From Candidatus Sulfotelmatobacter sp. (GTDB taxonomy: Bacteria; Acidobacteriota; Terriglobia; Terriglobales; Acidobacteriaceae), in the NCBI GenBank assembly GCA_036500765.1, contig DASYBM010000004.1:124001-188000 (forward strand): 64,000 bases of DNA, given 5' to 3'. The notes under the pieces were generated by a model that did no database searches, was not told the origin of the DNA, and worked only from the letters and a program-made list of their open reading frames with translations. Within the stretch, counting starts at the first letter, position 1, and each line of letters starts with the position of its first letter. This document shows positions 50,482 through 59,137 of this stretch, piece after piece. Made by a program: the position numbers and the translations under genes.

Positions 50482-51645
50482 TCAAGGTTTGAAAGCCTGC
50501 TGGCCAGGTCGAGGTGACCCTTGCAGCCGGCGGAGTTCGGAATCGTAGTCCCCCTTACTTGGTCGGGTCTCCCAGTAGTACTGCGCGGTCCCACTGTAGG
50601 GATACGCCGCCTCGAGATACCGCAGCATGTCATGGTCAATCCTCGCAGCCTTCCACCAAGCTGTGCCCGAGAACGTCGCGCCGGTGTAGCCAGTTACACC
50701 GCTAAAATCTGCACCCTTAACATCGATGCCAGTCAACGTGCTACCGGTAATGTCGGCACCGCTGAAGTCGGCGCCGCGGAAGTCCTCGTAGAGAGTTATT
50801 GAGCGTAGATCGAGTTTTTCGCCTGACGGGCGTTGCCCCTTAAGTAAGGCCGAAAGCTTTCCTGATATGAGGCTCAGATCCTTCCCTAAATAAGAAACCT
50901 GCTTTCGCTCGGGGTCGGACAGCTTTGAGTAATCATTCGCCATCGTCTTAGGATTCCAGCTTTTCGTGAAGAGCGGATTCGCCTGCCCAGTTAGATTGCG
51001 ATCCAGTTCAATAACCCCTCGAACGTTGCCCCAGGAAATGGGCTCAAATATCAAGTTGAACAGGTCGGCGAACATTGTCGGATCATCGGTCCTCACAAGT
51101 AATTGCATGGCCATTTGAGAAGCCAAGCCTCCGTATCGATCGGATTTCGCGAAGCTCTTAAGAATAACGCCCGCTGGTGAGAGTTTCTCTGATTGCGATA
51201 GCAGCTTGACCGAGTCGGCCCACCGCAGATCCTCGGCGGCGTCGGCCTGCCGACGTGTCTCAGCATCCTTGTCCCGTTCGGATTGTATGAACTCGGCACG
51301 TTTGGCCTGCTCGGATCGGACAAACTGCCAACTCTGCTGTATCAGTGTCGCCGCGAGAACGACGGTCGTAAAAAGTGGGGCAAGCAAAGCAATATAGTCT
51401 TTGATCCGCCGATGCCTTTTGTCTGCCCTAGTTTCCTTCCGTTCGTCATTAATCTTCAGTTCTTCCGCCACCAACTTTCTGGCTTCCGCGCCTTGCTTCT
51501 CTATTTCTGACACGAGTCTTAGTAGCTCCGCTCCCTTCTGGGCGGAACTGTTTTCAGGACCGCCCTCAATAATTGCAAAGGCTATCCTTCGGAGCTGTTC
51601 CGTATCTTGCGGAGTCAGATTCACCTTAATCTCCGGATCCCGCAC
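50482..51645 (-). CDS. Pentapeptide-repeat protein with coiled coil and membrane anchor
   Basis: 387 residues. A helical N-terminus with charged coiled coil (EIEKQGAEARKLVAEELKIN) leads to one membrane helix (LLAPLFTTVVLAATLIQ), a second charged helix, a middle domain and a short run of pentapeptides (LYEDFRGADFSGADITGSTL, then IDVKGADFSGVTGY). Lysine-rich and less GC-rich than the flanking core genes. Similar membrane-linked pentapeptide proteins occur in accessory and defence loci, but no function is assigned. Confidence 0.65.
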   Translation of the reverse strand: MRDPEIKVNLTPQDTEQLRRIAFAIIEGGPENSSAQKGAELLRLVSEIEKQGAEARKLVAEELKINDERKETRADKRHRRIKDYIALLAPLFTTVVLAATLIQQSWQFVRSEQAKRAEFIQSERDKDAETRRQADAAEDLRWADSVKLLSQSEKLSPAGVILKSFAKSDRYGGLASQMAMQLLVRTDDPTMFADLFNLIFEPISWGNVRGVIELDRNLTGQANPLFTKSWNPKTMANDYSKLSDPERKQVSYLGKDLSLISGKLSALLKGQRPSGEKLDLRSITLYEDFRGADFSGADITGSTLTGIDVKGADFSGVTGYTGATFSGTAWWKAARIDHDMLRYLEAAYPYSGTAQYYWETRPSKGDYDSELRRLQGSPRPGQQAFKP

Positions 51646-52052
51646 TCAGGAAGAAGGTACCCACTCGGTTTCCAGATGTCAACGACACGCGTAACGAGAT
51701 CCTCTGTTGTGCGGACGGTGCCAGCGCGATTCCGCTCGGGGCGCCTCCTCCGCCAGCACGAAAATGTCGTCTTCCACGCTGTCATGACACAATCGATGCA
51801 TGCAGCCAGGGGATTTTTCCCGGACGAGCCCGCGCCTTTTGCCGCTTTGCTTTCTTACTCTTAGCTGTCATCACACAATCGTACGCCCTCTACCGTCATG
51901 ACGATGTGTTCCGGCAGGAACACATTCAATGACTGATAGTCCAATGAGTGATAGTCGGCAATCCGGAGACGATTCTCGGCAGCGAGCTCCACAACTATGA
52001 GCAATGAGCAGTCTTCAGCCCCGGCGCGGCCGTGCCTTGTGAGATTTCCGTT
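51646..52052. other. Spacer without a supported gene
   Basis: About 400 bases between the pentapeptide gene start and the M3 peptidase stop. It has short words AATGACTGATAGTC and AATGAGTGATAGTC in tandem (51928-51957) and a looser AATGAGCAGTC later. No ORF with coding features, RNA or terminator is recognised. Confidence 0.5.
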
Positions 52053-54125
52053 TCACTGCCCCGACGCTTTCCCCGATCCCGCCGCGCCCTCGAATTCCTC
52101 GCCCATCCAATGTTGCAGCGCGGTGATGTTCTGCGGACGGCCCAGGAAATTCTTGACCAGATCGTTGGCTGACATCGATCCGCCGGGTTCGAGGACGACT
52201 CGGCGGTAGCGCATAGGAGCTTCGCCGGCCAGCAGGTTTTTCTGGTCGAACTGGAGGAAGAAATCTACGGCGATGACCTTGTCCCACAAATATGTGTAAT
52301 AGGCGGACGAGTAGCCGCCGAGATGTCCGAATGACGCCCATATGTGAGTGTCGGGCAGCGGGGTGAATGGCGTGTAACGGCGCTCGGTGTCGAAGGTCAC
52401 GGCATCGAGGTCGACGTCTTCCGGTTTCGTTTTGTAAATGTCGTACGAAATCGCGGCGTATTGACTCTGGCGGGCAACCCAGCCTCCGCGGCCGAAGGCC
52501 GACGCGCGATTCATGCGGGCGACGAGTTCGGCGGGAATCGGCTCGCCGGTTTTGTAATGGCGCGCGAACTTGGCCAGCACCTGCGGACTGCGCAGCCACT
52601 CTTCCAGCATCTGCGAGGGCGCTTCGACGAAGTCGGATTCCATCGTGATGCCGCTGATGCCGGCCCACTGCTGCTGGCCGCCGAGAATGTGATGCATAAG
52701 GTGGCCGAATTCGTGGAAGTAAGTTTGCACGTCGTCGTAGTCCATCAGGCCGGGATCGGTCGCGGTGGGACTGGGAAAATTGCACACTAACACCGCCTCG
52801 GGGAGTTGCTTGCCGCGAACGCCGTCGAGCACCGGAGTCATTTCGGCATGGCTGAACTTGCCCTTGCGCGGATGCATGTCGAGATAAAACCGACCCACCG
52901 CTTTGCCGTGGTCGATCACGAGCCAGGTCTCGACCGCGGGATCCCAGGCGGGCGCGTTAGTTTCCTGCTGGAAGCTGACATGAAACAGGTCGGCGGCCGA
53001 GTCGAAGATTCCCTGCCGCACCTGCGCGAAGGGGAAGTAGGGGCGCACCGACTGGGAATCGAAGTCATAGCGGGCGCGGCGCGTCAATTCCGAGAGATAG
53101 CGCACTTCATAGTCGACGATTTCCTTCGCCCCGGGAGTCGTCTTCTGTTTCTCAGCGAGCAGCATCTCGAACTCGCGCTGCGACAAGGCGCGGGAAGCAT
53201 CGTTCACCTGCTGGATGAAATCCGCGATGTTCTGGCCTTTGACGATCATTTTGTCGGCGGCGTTGTAGTCGGCCCAGTTGGAGTAGCCGAGCAGCGTCGC
53301 GATTTCGTAACGGGTCTTGAGCAGGCTGGTGAGCGCCTCTTTATTCTGAGGATAGGCGCGTGTGTTGAAGGCGAACGAGACGCGGCGACGCAGCGAATCG
53401 CTCTTGGCAAAAGTCAGGACTGGGAGAGCATCGGGATAACTTGTCGTGATGCGCACCTTGCCGTCAGCGCCGGGCCTGTGGGCCTCGATGTAGTCCTGGG
53501 GAAGTCCATCAAGTTCCGCCGGATCGGCGTCGATGACTTTCCGGTCGTCGGCAATGTTGCGATCGAACATGGACTGCTCTTGGGTCGCCTGTTCGCTCAG
53601 TTGCTTGAGCCGGGCGCGGCTGGCATCGTCTTTATCGACGCCCGCCAGACGGAATTCCAGCAGTTGTCGTTGCACGTAATAGCGCGTGGCGGCATCGGCT
53701 TTCGACAGGTCGAGGGCGGTCAGTGCCTGATAGACCTCGCGATTCAGAGACAATGCGGTCTGGGCGGCGGTGGTCTTGGTAAACATCGCCGTGGCGTGGT
53801 CGCGAAAAGTCGCGTCCGGATGCACCTGCTGCATAAGACCGGCGAAATATCCCCCGGCATTAATCTGCCGTACCGCTTCGTCGAACGGAACGAGCGTGTT
53901 GTCGATGGTGCGCGGGTCTTTCACGCTTACCAGGACATCAATCGAGTGCTGCGCAGCAGCCAGCCTGTCACTTACGGATTTTTCAAACCCCGCGACGTCA
54001 GGATTGTTGGCCCACAGGGGCGGCTGCGAAACCGAGATTTTCTGTGCGGTTGAGAGAGCGACGAGGGCGAACGGCAGAAAAATGAGCAGCAGCATAGGGC
54101 GAACCAATGGGCGAAGCAGCGACAT
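52053..54125 (-). CDS. M3 family zinc metallopeptidase (thimet oligopeptidase-like), exported
   Basis: 690 residues. A signal peptide (residues 1-27, LLIFLPFALVALSTAQ) indicates a periplasmic enzyme, unlike cytoplasmic OpdA. The zinc motif HEFGHLMHH is near residue 471, with downstream ESDFVEAPSQMLEEW completing the site (Glu ligand) and the conserved TYLWDKVIAVDFF tail. It degrades oligopeptides. It is divergent from the FecR-domain gene and monocistronic. Confidence 0.93.
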   Translation of the reverse strand: MSLLRPLVRPMLLLIFLPFALVALSTAQKISVSQPPLWANNPDVAGFEKSVSDRLAAAQHSIDVLVSVKDPRTIDNTLVPFDEAVRQINAGGYFAGLMQQVHPDATFRDHATAMFTKTTAAQTALSLNREVYQALTALDLSKADAATRYYVQRQLLEFRLAGVDKDDASRARLKQLSEQATQEQSMFDRNIADDRKVIDADPAELDGLPQDYIEAHRPGADGKVRITTSYPDALPVLTFAKSDSLRRRVSFAFNTRAYPQNKEALTSLLKTRYEIATLLGYSNWADYNAADKMIVKGQNIADFIQQVNDASRALSQREFEMLLAEKQKTTPGAKEIVDYEVRYLSELTRRARYDFDSQSVRPYFPFAQVRQGIFDSAADLFHVSFQQETNAPAWDPAVETWLVIDHGKAVGRFYLDMHPRKGKFSHAEMTPVLDGVRGKQLPEAVLVCNFPSPTATDPGLMDYDDVQTYFHEFGHLMHHILGGQQQWAGISGITMESDFVEAPSQMLEEWLRSPQVLAKFARHYKTGEPIPAELVARMNRASAFGRGGWVARQSQYAAISYDIYKTKPEDVDLDAVTFDTERRYTPFTPLPDTHIWASFGHLGGYSSAYYTYLWDKVIAVDFFLQFDQKNLLAGEAPMRYRRVVLEPGGSMSANDLVKNFLGRPQNITALQHWMGEEFEGAAGSGKASGQ

Positions 54126-54350
54126 ACGGTGAGGGCCTCAGGAGGAGATTCTATCCATAAACAGACGTTTGGCGCTGTCTTTGGAAAGCAGATGATTACC
54201 GCCCCCAGGCTGCGAGAGCGGAATTTCCGAAGTGAGGGGCGGCAGGGCACTTCGGTAACGTCCCAAAGTCATTACCTGTTTTTTCCTCGGTTTTGCTTGT
54301 GCTAACGTTGCTCTTTACCGCATATTTACTGAGGTTTTTCGGTCTCACAA

Positions 54351-55637
54351 GTGTCTTCCGATAATCGCAAACCGGGGATTCATGTCGCGTGGACTACGAT
54401 CACCTATCGCAGCGTGATCCTGCTGGTCCTGGCGGGCGGCGCGATCTTCTGCGTGGCCGTGCGCTTTACCTTTCCGCAATTTTCCGAGAACACCGTGAAG
54501 GCGGGTGAGAACGTTGTCGGCAAGTTGCTGGAACGCGTGGGAGGCATGGCTCCCGCGGCCGGCACCGGCGCTTCGACCGCCCAGCAGGCCCACTTTACCG
54601 CCCTGGACGGCACGGTGCGGGTGAAGAAACTCAACGGCAACAGTTGGGTGCCGGGCGACTACAGCATTCCGCTGGAAAAAGGCGACGTGGTCCAGACCGG
54701 TTCGGAGGGCATGGCGAAGGTTGTTTTCAACGATGGCACCAGTTACACCGTGAAACAGGATTCGCTCATCGCGATTGAAGAGAACTCGGCTAACGATCAG
54801 CAGCAGACCAGCGTCGCAGTCGCCGTGAGCACTGGAACCGTAGACTTGTCGACCGCGACCTACAGCCAGGGATCGAAGTCGCAGGTCATTGTGGCGGGCG
54901 CGACCGCTTCGCTGTCGCCGGATTCGGCGGCGCAGGTACATAACGATCCCAAGGCCGAGCAGCACGAAATTCTGATGAAGAAAGGTACCGGCGAAGTCAC
55001 GCGCAACGGCGAGACGGTGAAACTCGCCGACTGGGAGCGGGTAAGCTTCCAGGGTCAGCAGTCGCATCTGGAAAAGGCCAAGGAGATTGGTCCGCCGACT
55101 CCAATCGGTCCGGCCAATATGGCCCCGCTGTTTTCCGCCGACGAAGCGACCAAGGACGTGGAATTTTCCTGGACGCCGATGGCGAATGCAGTTGGTTACC
55201 GGCTGCGCATCTCCCGCAATCCATACTTTTCCTCTACACTCGTTGACAAGAAGGTTAATACAGCGGCGGTAACCGTTACGAGCCTCGGCGAGGGCGCTTA
55301 CTACTGGATGGTGCAGTCTTACGACGCCGGTGGGAAGGAATCGGTGGAGAGCGAGAAGAACCGCTTCACCATCATTGCGAAGGGCAAAGAGAACGAAGCC
55401 ATCGAACTGGATCTCGATCCTTTCATTCAGCACGGGCACGTGATCGAAATAACCGGTAAGACACAGCAAGGGGCGCGGGTGATGGTGAATGGCAGCGAAG
55501 TGCCAATGATCAATGCGGATGGCCAGTTCCATTACTTCATGCCGCCGCTGCCCACCGGAGAAGCTGTGATAACAGTTACGGCGCAGACGACGCAGGGCGG
55601 AGTGAACACGCAACAAAAGAAAATTCTAATTCAGTAG
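54351..55637 (+). CDS. FecR-domain membrane protein
   Basis: 428 residues from a GTG start. A single membrane helix (about 21-42, VILLVLAGGAIFCVAVRF) is followed by a FecR-like beta domain (ALDGTVRVKKLNGNSWVPGD, then LEKGDVVQTGSEGMAKVVF). A fibronectin-like segment follows (FSWTPMANAVGYRLRISRNP, then AYYWMVQSYDAGGKE), and finally a terminal beta domain. It probably sits on the inner membrane facing the periplasm. It precedes mreB by 250 bp and a repeat, so co-regulation with the shape genes is uncertain. Confidence 0.85.
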   Translation: MSSDNRKPGIHVAWTTITYRSVILLVLAGGAIFCVAVRFTFPQFSENTVKAGENVVGKLLERVGGMAPAAGTGASTAQQAHFTALDGTVRVKKLNGNSWVPGDYSIPLEKGDVVQTGSEGMAKVVFNDGTSYTVKQDSLIAIEENSANDQQQTSVAVAVSTGTVDLSTATYSQGSKSQVIVAGATASLSPDSAAQVHNDPKAEQHEILMKKGTGEVTRNGETVKLADWERVSFQGQQSHLEKAKEIGPPTPIGPANMAPLFSADEATKDVEFSWTPMANAVGYRLRISRNPYFSSTLVDKKVNTAAVTVTSLGEGAYYWMVQSYDAGGKESVESEKNRFTIIAKGKENEAIELDLDPFIQHGHVIEITGKTQQGARVMVNGSEVPMINADGQFHYFMPPLPTGEAVITVTAQTTQGGVNTQQKKILIQ

Positions 55638-55655
55638 GACTCTAATTCGTTAGAA

Positions 55656-55765
55656 CAAGGTTTCATGGTTTCAAGGTTGCAAGTTTTTGTACCGATGAAT
55701 GGGAGCGTTTCGCAGCCATACGCCGAAACCTTGAAACTCTGGAGCCTTGAAACTTTGAAACCTGG
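55656..55765. repeat. Inverted-arm element built from GGTTTCAAGGTTTC words
   Basis: The left arm (55656-55687) reads AAGGTTTCATGGTTTCAAGG and more. The right arm (55725-55765), as complement, gives AGGTTTCAAAGTTTCAAGG and more. Both arms carry the same word repeated, with an interior of about 38 unique bases. It lies between the FecR gene and mreB. Confidence 0.8.
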
Positions 55766-55888
55766 ATGTGAATAAGCAGGGAAGCCGGGCATCTCGTAGA
55801 ATAAAAGAGCCACCATCCCTGACACAAGAAGACGCCGGGACAGTCCCCGGTAGAGCAACACGTCGAAAGACGCGGGAACTTTTTCGTC

Positions 55889-56953
55889 ATGTCAAATAAC
55901 GGATTTCATTCAGCCTCGACGCGCAATCATAACCTCCGCTCGCTGTTCAGCATTTTTTCCAGCGACCTGGCCATCGACCTCGGGACCGCCAACACGCTCG
56001 TCTATGCGCGCGGCAAGGGCATCGTCGTGAACGAACCTTCCATCGTTGCCATCAATAAAAATACGGGCGAAGTGGAGGCTGTCGGCAAAGAGGCGAAAGA
56101 GATGCTGGGGCGCACGCCGGGCAACATTGTCGCGATTAAGCCGATGAAAGACGGCGTGATCGCCGATTTCAAAGTTACCGAGAAAATGCTGAACTATTTT
56201 ATCCAGAAGGCGCACAACCGCAAGATGCTGGTGCATCCCCGCATCGTGATTGGCGTGCCCTCGGAAATTACCCAGGTGGAAAAACGCGCAGTCATGGATT
56301 CGGCCTATCGCGCCAAGGCGAGTGAAGTGCATCTGGTCGAACAGGCGATGGTGGCGGCGATCGGGGCGGGACTGCCCATCACCGAACCCAGCGGCAACAT
56401 GGTGGTCGACATCGGCGGCGGCACCACCGACATTGCCGTGATTTCGTTGAGCGGCATTGTCTATTCGCGTTCGGTGCGCATGGCCGGCAACCAGATGGAC
56501 GAAGCCGTCATGAACTATCTGAAGCGCAAATACAATTTACTGATCGGCGAGCGCACGGCCGAGCAGATCAAAATGGAAATCGGCTCCGCGCACCAGCTCG
56601 ATAAGCCGATGACCATGGAAATCAAGGGCCGCAACTTGATTGAAGGCGTGCCTAAAACGATCACCGTCGACGACGGCGAAATCCGCGAAGCGCTCAGCGA
56701 GTGTGTATCGACGATCATGAATGCGATTCGTGTCGCGCTGGAGCGGACGCCGCCTGAACTTTCCGCCGACATCAGCGACCGCGGCATCGTGCTCACCGGC
56801 GGCGGCGCGCTGCTGAAGAATCTCGACAAACGCATCCGCGAAGAAACCGGGCTGCCGGTTTCGATTGCCGACGACCCGCTGTGCAGTGTGGTGTTGGGCA
56901 CCGGCAAAATGCTCAGCGACTTCAAGCTGCTGCGAAAAATTTCGATTGAGTAA
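55889..56953 (+). CDS. mreB: Rod shape-determining actin MreB
   Basis: 354 residues; polymerises under the membrane to guide lateral wall synthesis. The actin-fold motifs are SDLAIDLGTANTLVYARGKG (phosphate 1), NMVVDIGGGTTDIAVISL (phosphate 2) and GIVLTGGGALLKNLD (adenosine). An N-terminal amphipathic stretch of about 20 residues precedes the core. It is the first gene of the elongasome cluster, with mreC, mreD, mrdA and rodA following in order. Confidence 0.98.
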   Translation: MSNNGFHSASTRNHNLRSLFSIFSSDLAIDLGTANTLVYARGKGIVVNEPSIVAINKNTGEVEAVGKEAKEMLGRTPGNIVAIKPMKDGVIADFKVTEKMLNYFIQKAHNRKMLVHPRIVIGVPSEITQVEKRAVMDSAYRAKASEVHLVEQAMVAAIGAGLPITEPSGNMVVDIGGGTTDIAVISLSGIVYSRSVRMAGNQMDEAVMNYLKRKYNLLIGERTAEQIKMEIGSAHQLDKPMTMEIKGRNLIEGVPKTITVDDGEIREALSECVSTIMNAIRVALERTPPELSADISDRGIVLTGGGALLKNLDKRIREETGLPVSIADDPLCSVVLGTGKMLSDFKLLRKISIE

Positions 56954-56967
56954 GCGATCGACCCTCA

Positions 56968-57067
56968 GGGGCTAAAGCCCAGATCTCCTGGGGCGTTTGG
57001 CGGCACGGCTAAAGCCATGCCCTTCCCACAACCTTCTTTCCGGCCAGTTCGGACTGGCAACTGGCAA
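56968..57067. repeat. GGCTAAAGCC palindromes and CTGGCAA words before mreC
   Basis: GGGCTAAAGCCC at 56969-56980 and ACGGCTAAAGCCATGCCCTT around 57005 are related imperfect palindromes. CTGGCAACTGGCAAC follows just before the mreC ATG. The mreC start has no Shine-Dalgarno, so the repeat has displaced or replaced the usual leader. Confidence 0.6.
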
Positions 57068-57071
57068 CTTT

Positions 57072-58385
57072 ATGGAATCCGTGCTTGGCCGCTACCGCAA
57101 CCTGGTCATTCTTGTAGGAGTGCTGTTTCTACAAGTGCTGGGCCTGGCCGTGCAGGTGAAGCGTGGCGGCGGCACCGATGCGGAAAACACGCGCCTGATC
57201 CGCGTCTGGACCGTCGGCGCCATCACGCCCTTTGAGCGGCTTCTAGTCTGGAGCCAGAACAGCACCGGTAATCTTTGGCACAACTACTTTTACCTGCGTG
57301 GAGTCCGAGCCGAGAATCGCCAACTGAAAGATCAGATCGAGCAGATGCGTCTCGATCAAGTGCGCCTGAGCGAAGACGCCGCCCAGGCCCGCCGCCTGCA
57401 AACCTTGCTGGCATTTAAAGAACAGTTCATCTCGAAGACCGTGGCGGCGCAGGTCATCGGCTCCAGCGGCAGCGACCTGTCGCGCATCGTCTACATCGAT
57501 AAAGGTGCGAACGCGGGGATTGCGCGGGACATGGCAGTCATGACGGCTGAGGGCATTGTGGGCAAAGTGCTGGTCGTCTATCCTTCGGTTTCGCAGGTGC
57601 TATTGATCAGCGATCAAAGCAGCGGTGTGGGCGCCCTGCTGGAGAAGACGCGTCTTCAGGGAGTGCTGCGCGGCACTGCCAACGGAGAAGTCGTGCTCGA
57701 GCGCGTGATGAGCGATGAGCAGGTTCCTGTTGGCGAGACTGTTCTGACCAGCGGCGGAGATCAGATCTTTCCCAAGGGTCTTCCGGTTGGGACTGTCGCC
57801 AAAGTTGAAAACGGCAAAGATTTGTTTCTGAATATCAAGATCAAGCCGACTGCCAATCTGAGTAAGCTGGAAGAAGTTTTGGTGCTGGTCGAAAAACAGG
57901 AACGCGAAGCAAAGGCGGACGAGGGAGCGCATCTTCGTGCCTCCGACATTCTGGCTCAACGGTTGCCGTCGGTGCCGGAAAAGCCGGTTGCGGATGCGAA
58001 GTCCGTCGCGGGCGCACCTACGGGCCCGAGCAAACCGACAACGGCGAATACCACACCTAAATTCGGAAGCGCCCCGGCTGCAACCGCTCCGGTTACAAAG
58101 AATCCATCCGGCGCGAGCAATGCGTCCATCGGGCGACCCTCGGGACCATCCGTGAAACCGGCTGATCGAGCGTCCGCAACGAAGGCGCCCGCCGCCGCAG
58201 GCAGCATCGTGCTTGCGCCCAAGCCCGATGCATCTCCGTCCACCACCGGAGCGCAGCCAAAGACCACTGATCCGAACGCATTACCCAGGAAGGCCGATCC
58301 CGCGGCAAACGATCCGAGCTCGCCGATCGCTCCCGCCACTCCGCCCGATTCGCCACCGCCCTCCGGCGAAAGTAGCCCTCAATAG
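57072..58385 (+). CDS. mreC: Rod shape-determining protein MreC with a Pro/Ala-rich tail
   Basis: 437 residues from the ATG at 57072. A membrane anchor (about 11-30), then a coiled coil (RAENRQLKDQIEQMRLDQV) and the paired beta-barrel domain (about 110-275, IVYIDKGANAGIARDMAV, then DQIFPKGLPVGTVAKV) are typical. The last 130 or so residues are an Ala/Pro/Ser/Thr-rich tail absent from the E. coli protein. It bridges MreB to PBP2 in the periplasm. The upstream in-frame codons to 56997 are repeat sequence and not coding. Confidence 0.95.
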   Translation: MESVLGRYRNLVILVGVLFLQVLGLAVQVKRGGGTDAENTRLIRVWTVGAITPFERLLVWSQNSTGNLWHNYFYLRGVRAENRQLKDQIEQMRLDQVRLSEDAAQARRLQTLLAFKEQFISKTVAAQVIGSSGSDLSRIVYIDKGANAGIARDMAVMTAEGIVGKVLVVYPSVSQVLLISDQSSGVGALLEKTRLQGVLRGTANGEVVLERVMSDEQVPVGETVLTSGGDQIFPKGLPVGTVAKVENGKDLFLNIKIKPTANLSKLEEVLVLVEKQEREAKADEGAHLRASDILAQRLPSVPEKPVADAKSVAGAPTGPSKPTTANTTPKFGSAPAATAPVTKNPSGASNASIGRPSGPSVKPADRASATKAPAAAGSIVLAPKPDASPSTTGAQPKTTDPNALPRKADPAANDPSSPIAPATPPDSPPPSGESSPQ

Positions 58386-58386
58386 C

Positions 58387-58908
58387 GTGCCCATCACATA
58401 CACATCCGGGGAGCAGGTTGAGGTCTATCGGTTCGGCATTCCTGTAACGATCGGCGTGCCGTTGCTGGCGCTGTTTTTGCAGGCGTTCGTGCCGATCCGT
58501 TTTCCGCGGTTTGCGGTTTACGTCGACCTGCCGCTGCTGGTGACAATCTTCTTTGCCATGGCCCGGCGCAGTCCAGTGGCTGGCCTGTTCACCGGAGCAG
58601 TGATCGGCCTGGCGCAAGATATGCTCGGCCACAATCCCATCGGCATCTACGGCATTGCGAAAACCGTTGTGGGCTATGGCGCCTCATCCTTGGGAGTGAA
58701 GCTGGACGTGGAAAACGCCGGCGCCCGCTTCCTGGTGACGCTGGGCTTTTATCTCGTGCACGCCGCGGTTTATTTCACGGTCGCTCATGGGCTGGTGAAT
58801 ATGACTCAAACCTGGAGCTGGCCTCGAGGAATTGTCGCCGGCCTGGTCAATGCGTTTCTGGGCGTGGCGCTGTTTTTCCTGCTCGACAAGTTCAAGCAGA
58901 GAACGTGA
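58387..58908 (+). CDS. mreD: Rod shape-determining protein MreD
   Basis: 173 residues from a GTG beginning two bases after the mreC stop, the only sensible start given the family length. About five membrane helices (PVTIGVPLLALFLQAFVP, LVTIFFAMARRSPVAGLFTG, IAGLVNAFLGVALFFL-like) and the short VAGLFTGAVIGLAQD motif are typical. It is an inner-membrane partner of MreC and PBP2. Word repeats fill the gap to mrdA. Confidence 0.9.
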   Translation: MPITYTSGEQVEVYRFGIPVTIGVPLLALFLQAFVPIRFPRFAVYVDLPLLVTIFFAMARRSPVAGLFTGAVIGLAQDMLGHNPIGIYGIAKTVVGYGASSLGVKLDVENAGARFLVTLGFYLVHAAVYFTVAHGLVNMTQTWSWPRGIVAGLVNAFLGVALFFLLDKFKQRT

Positions 58909-59133
58909 AAACCGTCGTCGGTCGTCGAAAACCGTCGTCGGTCGTCGGTCGTTAGTCGTTGGCGAATCGGCCCCGAGGTGACGTATTGCTTCAGTGATGA
59001 CCTCGGTTACATCGTGTCCCACCGCAGAGAATTCTTGCGGCTTACAATGTAAGTATCGCGATTTGGCTGACGACCGACGACCGAAGGCTAACGACTAACG
59101 ACCAACGACTGATCACCAACGACCAAGGACTGC
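58909..59133. repeat. Large inverted-arm element built from GTCGTCGGTCGTTAGTCG words
   Basis: The left arm (58909-58964) is a run of GTCGTCGGTCGTC and GTCGTTAGTCGTTGG words. The right arm (59067-59132) is a run of their complements (CGACCGACGACC, AACGACTAACGACC). The interior of about 100 bp is unique. The right end contains the AAGGA that serves mrdA as ribosome binding site. Confidence 0.8.
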
Positions 59134-59137
59134 ATTG

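Noticed and set aside
52806-54053. 415-residue plus-strand ORF opposite the M3 peptidase
   Set aside because: Antisense to a protein with HExxH and full family length, without own motifs.
54345-55616. 423-residue ORF opposite the FecR-domain gene
   Set aside because: Shadow of the plus-strand coding frame. It has no membrane or domain features, while the plus strand has a clear anchor and FecR domain.
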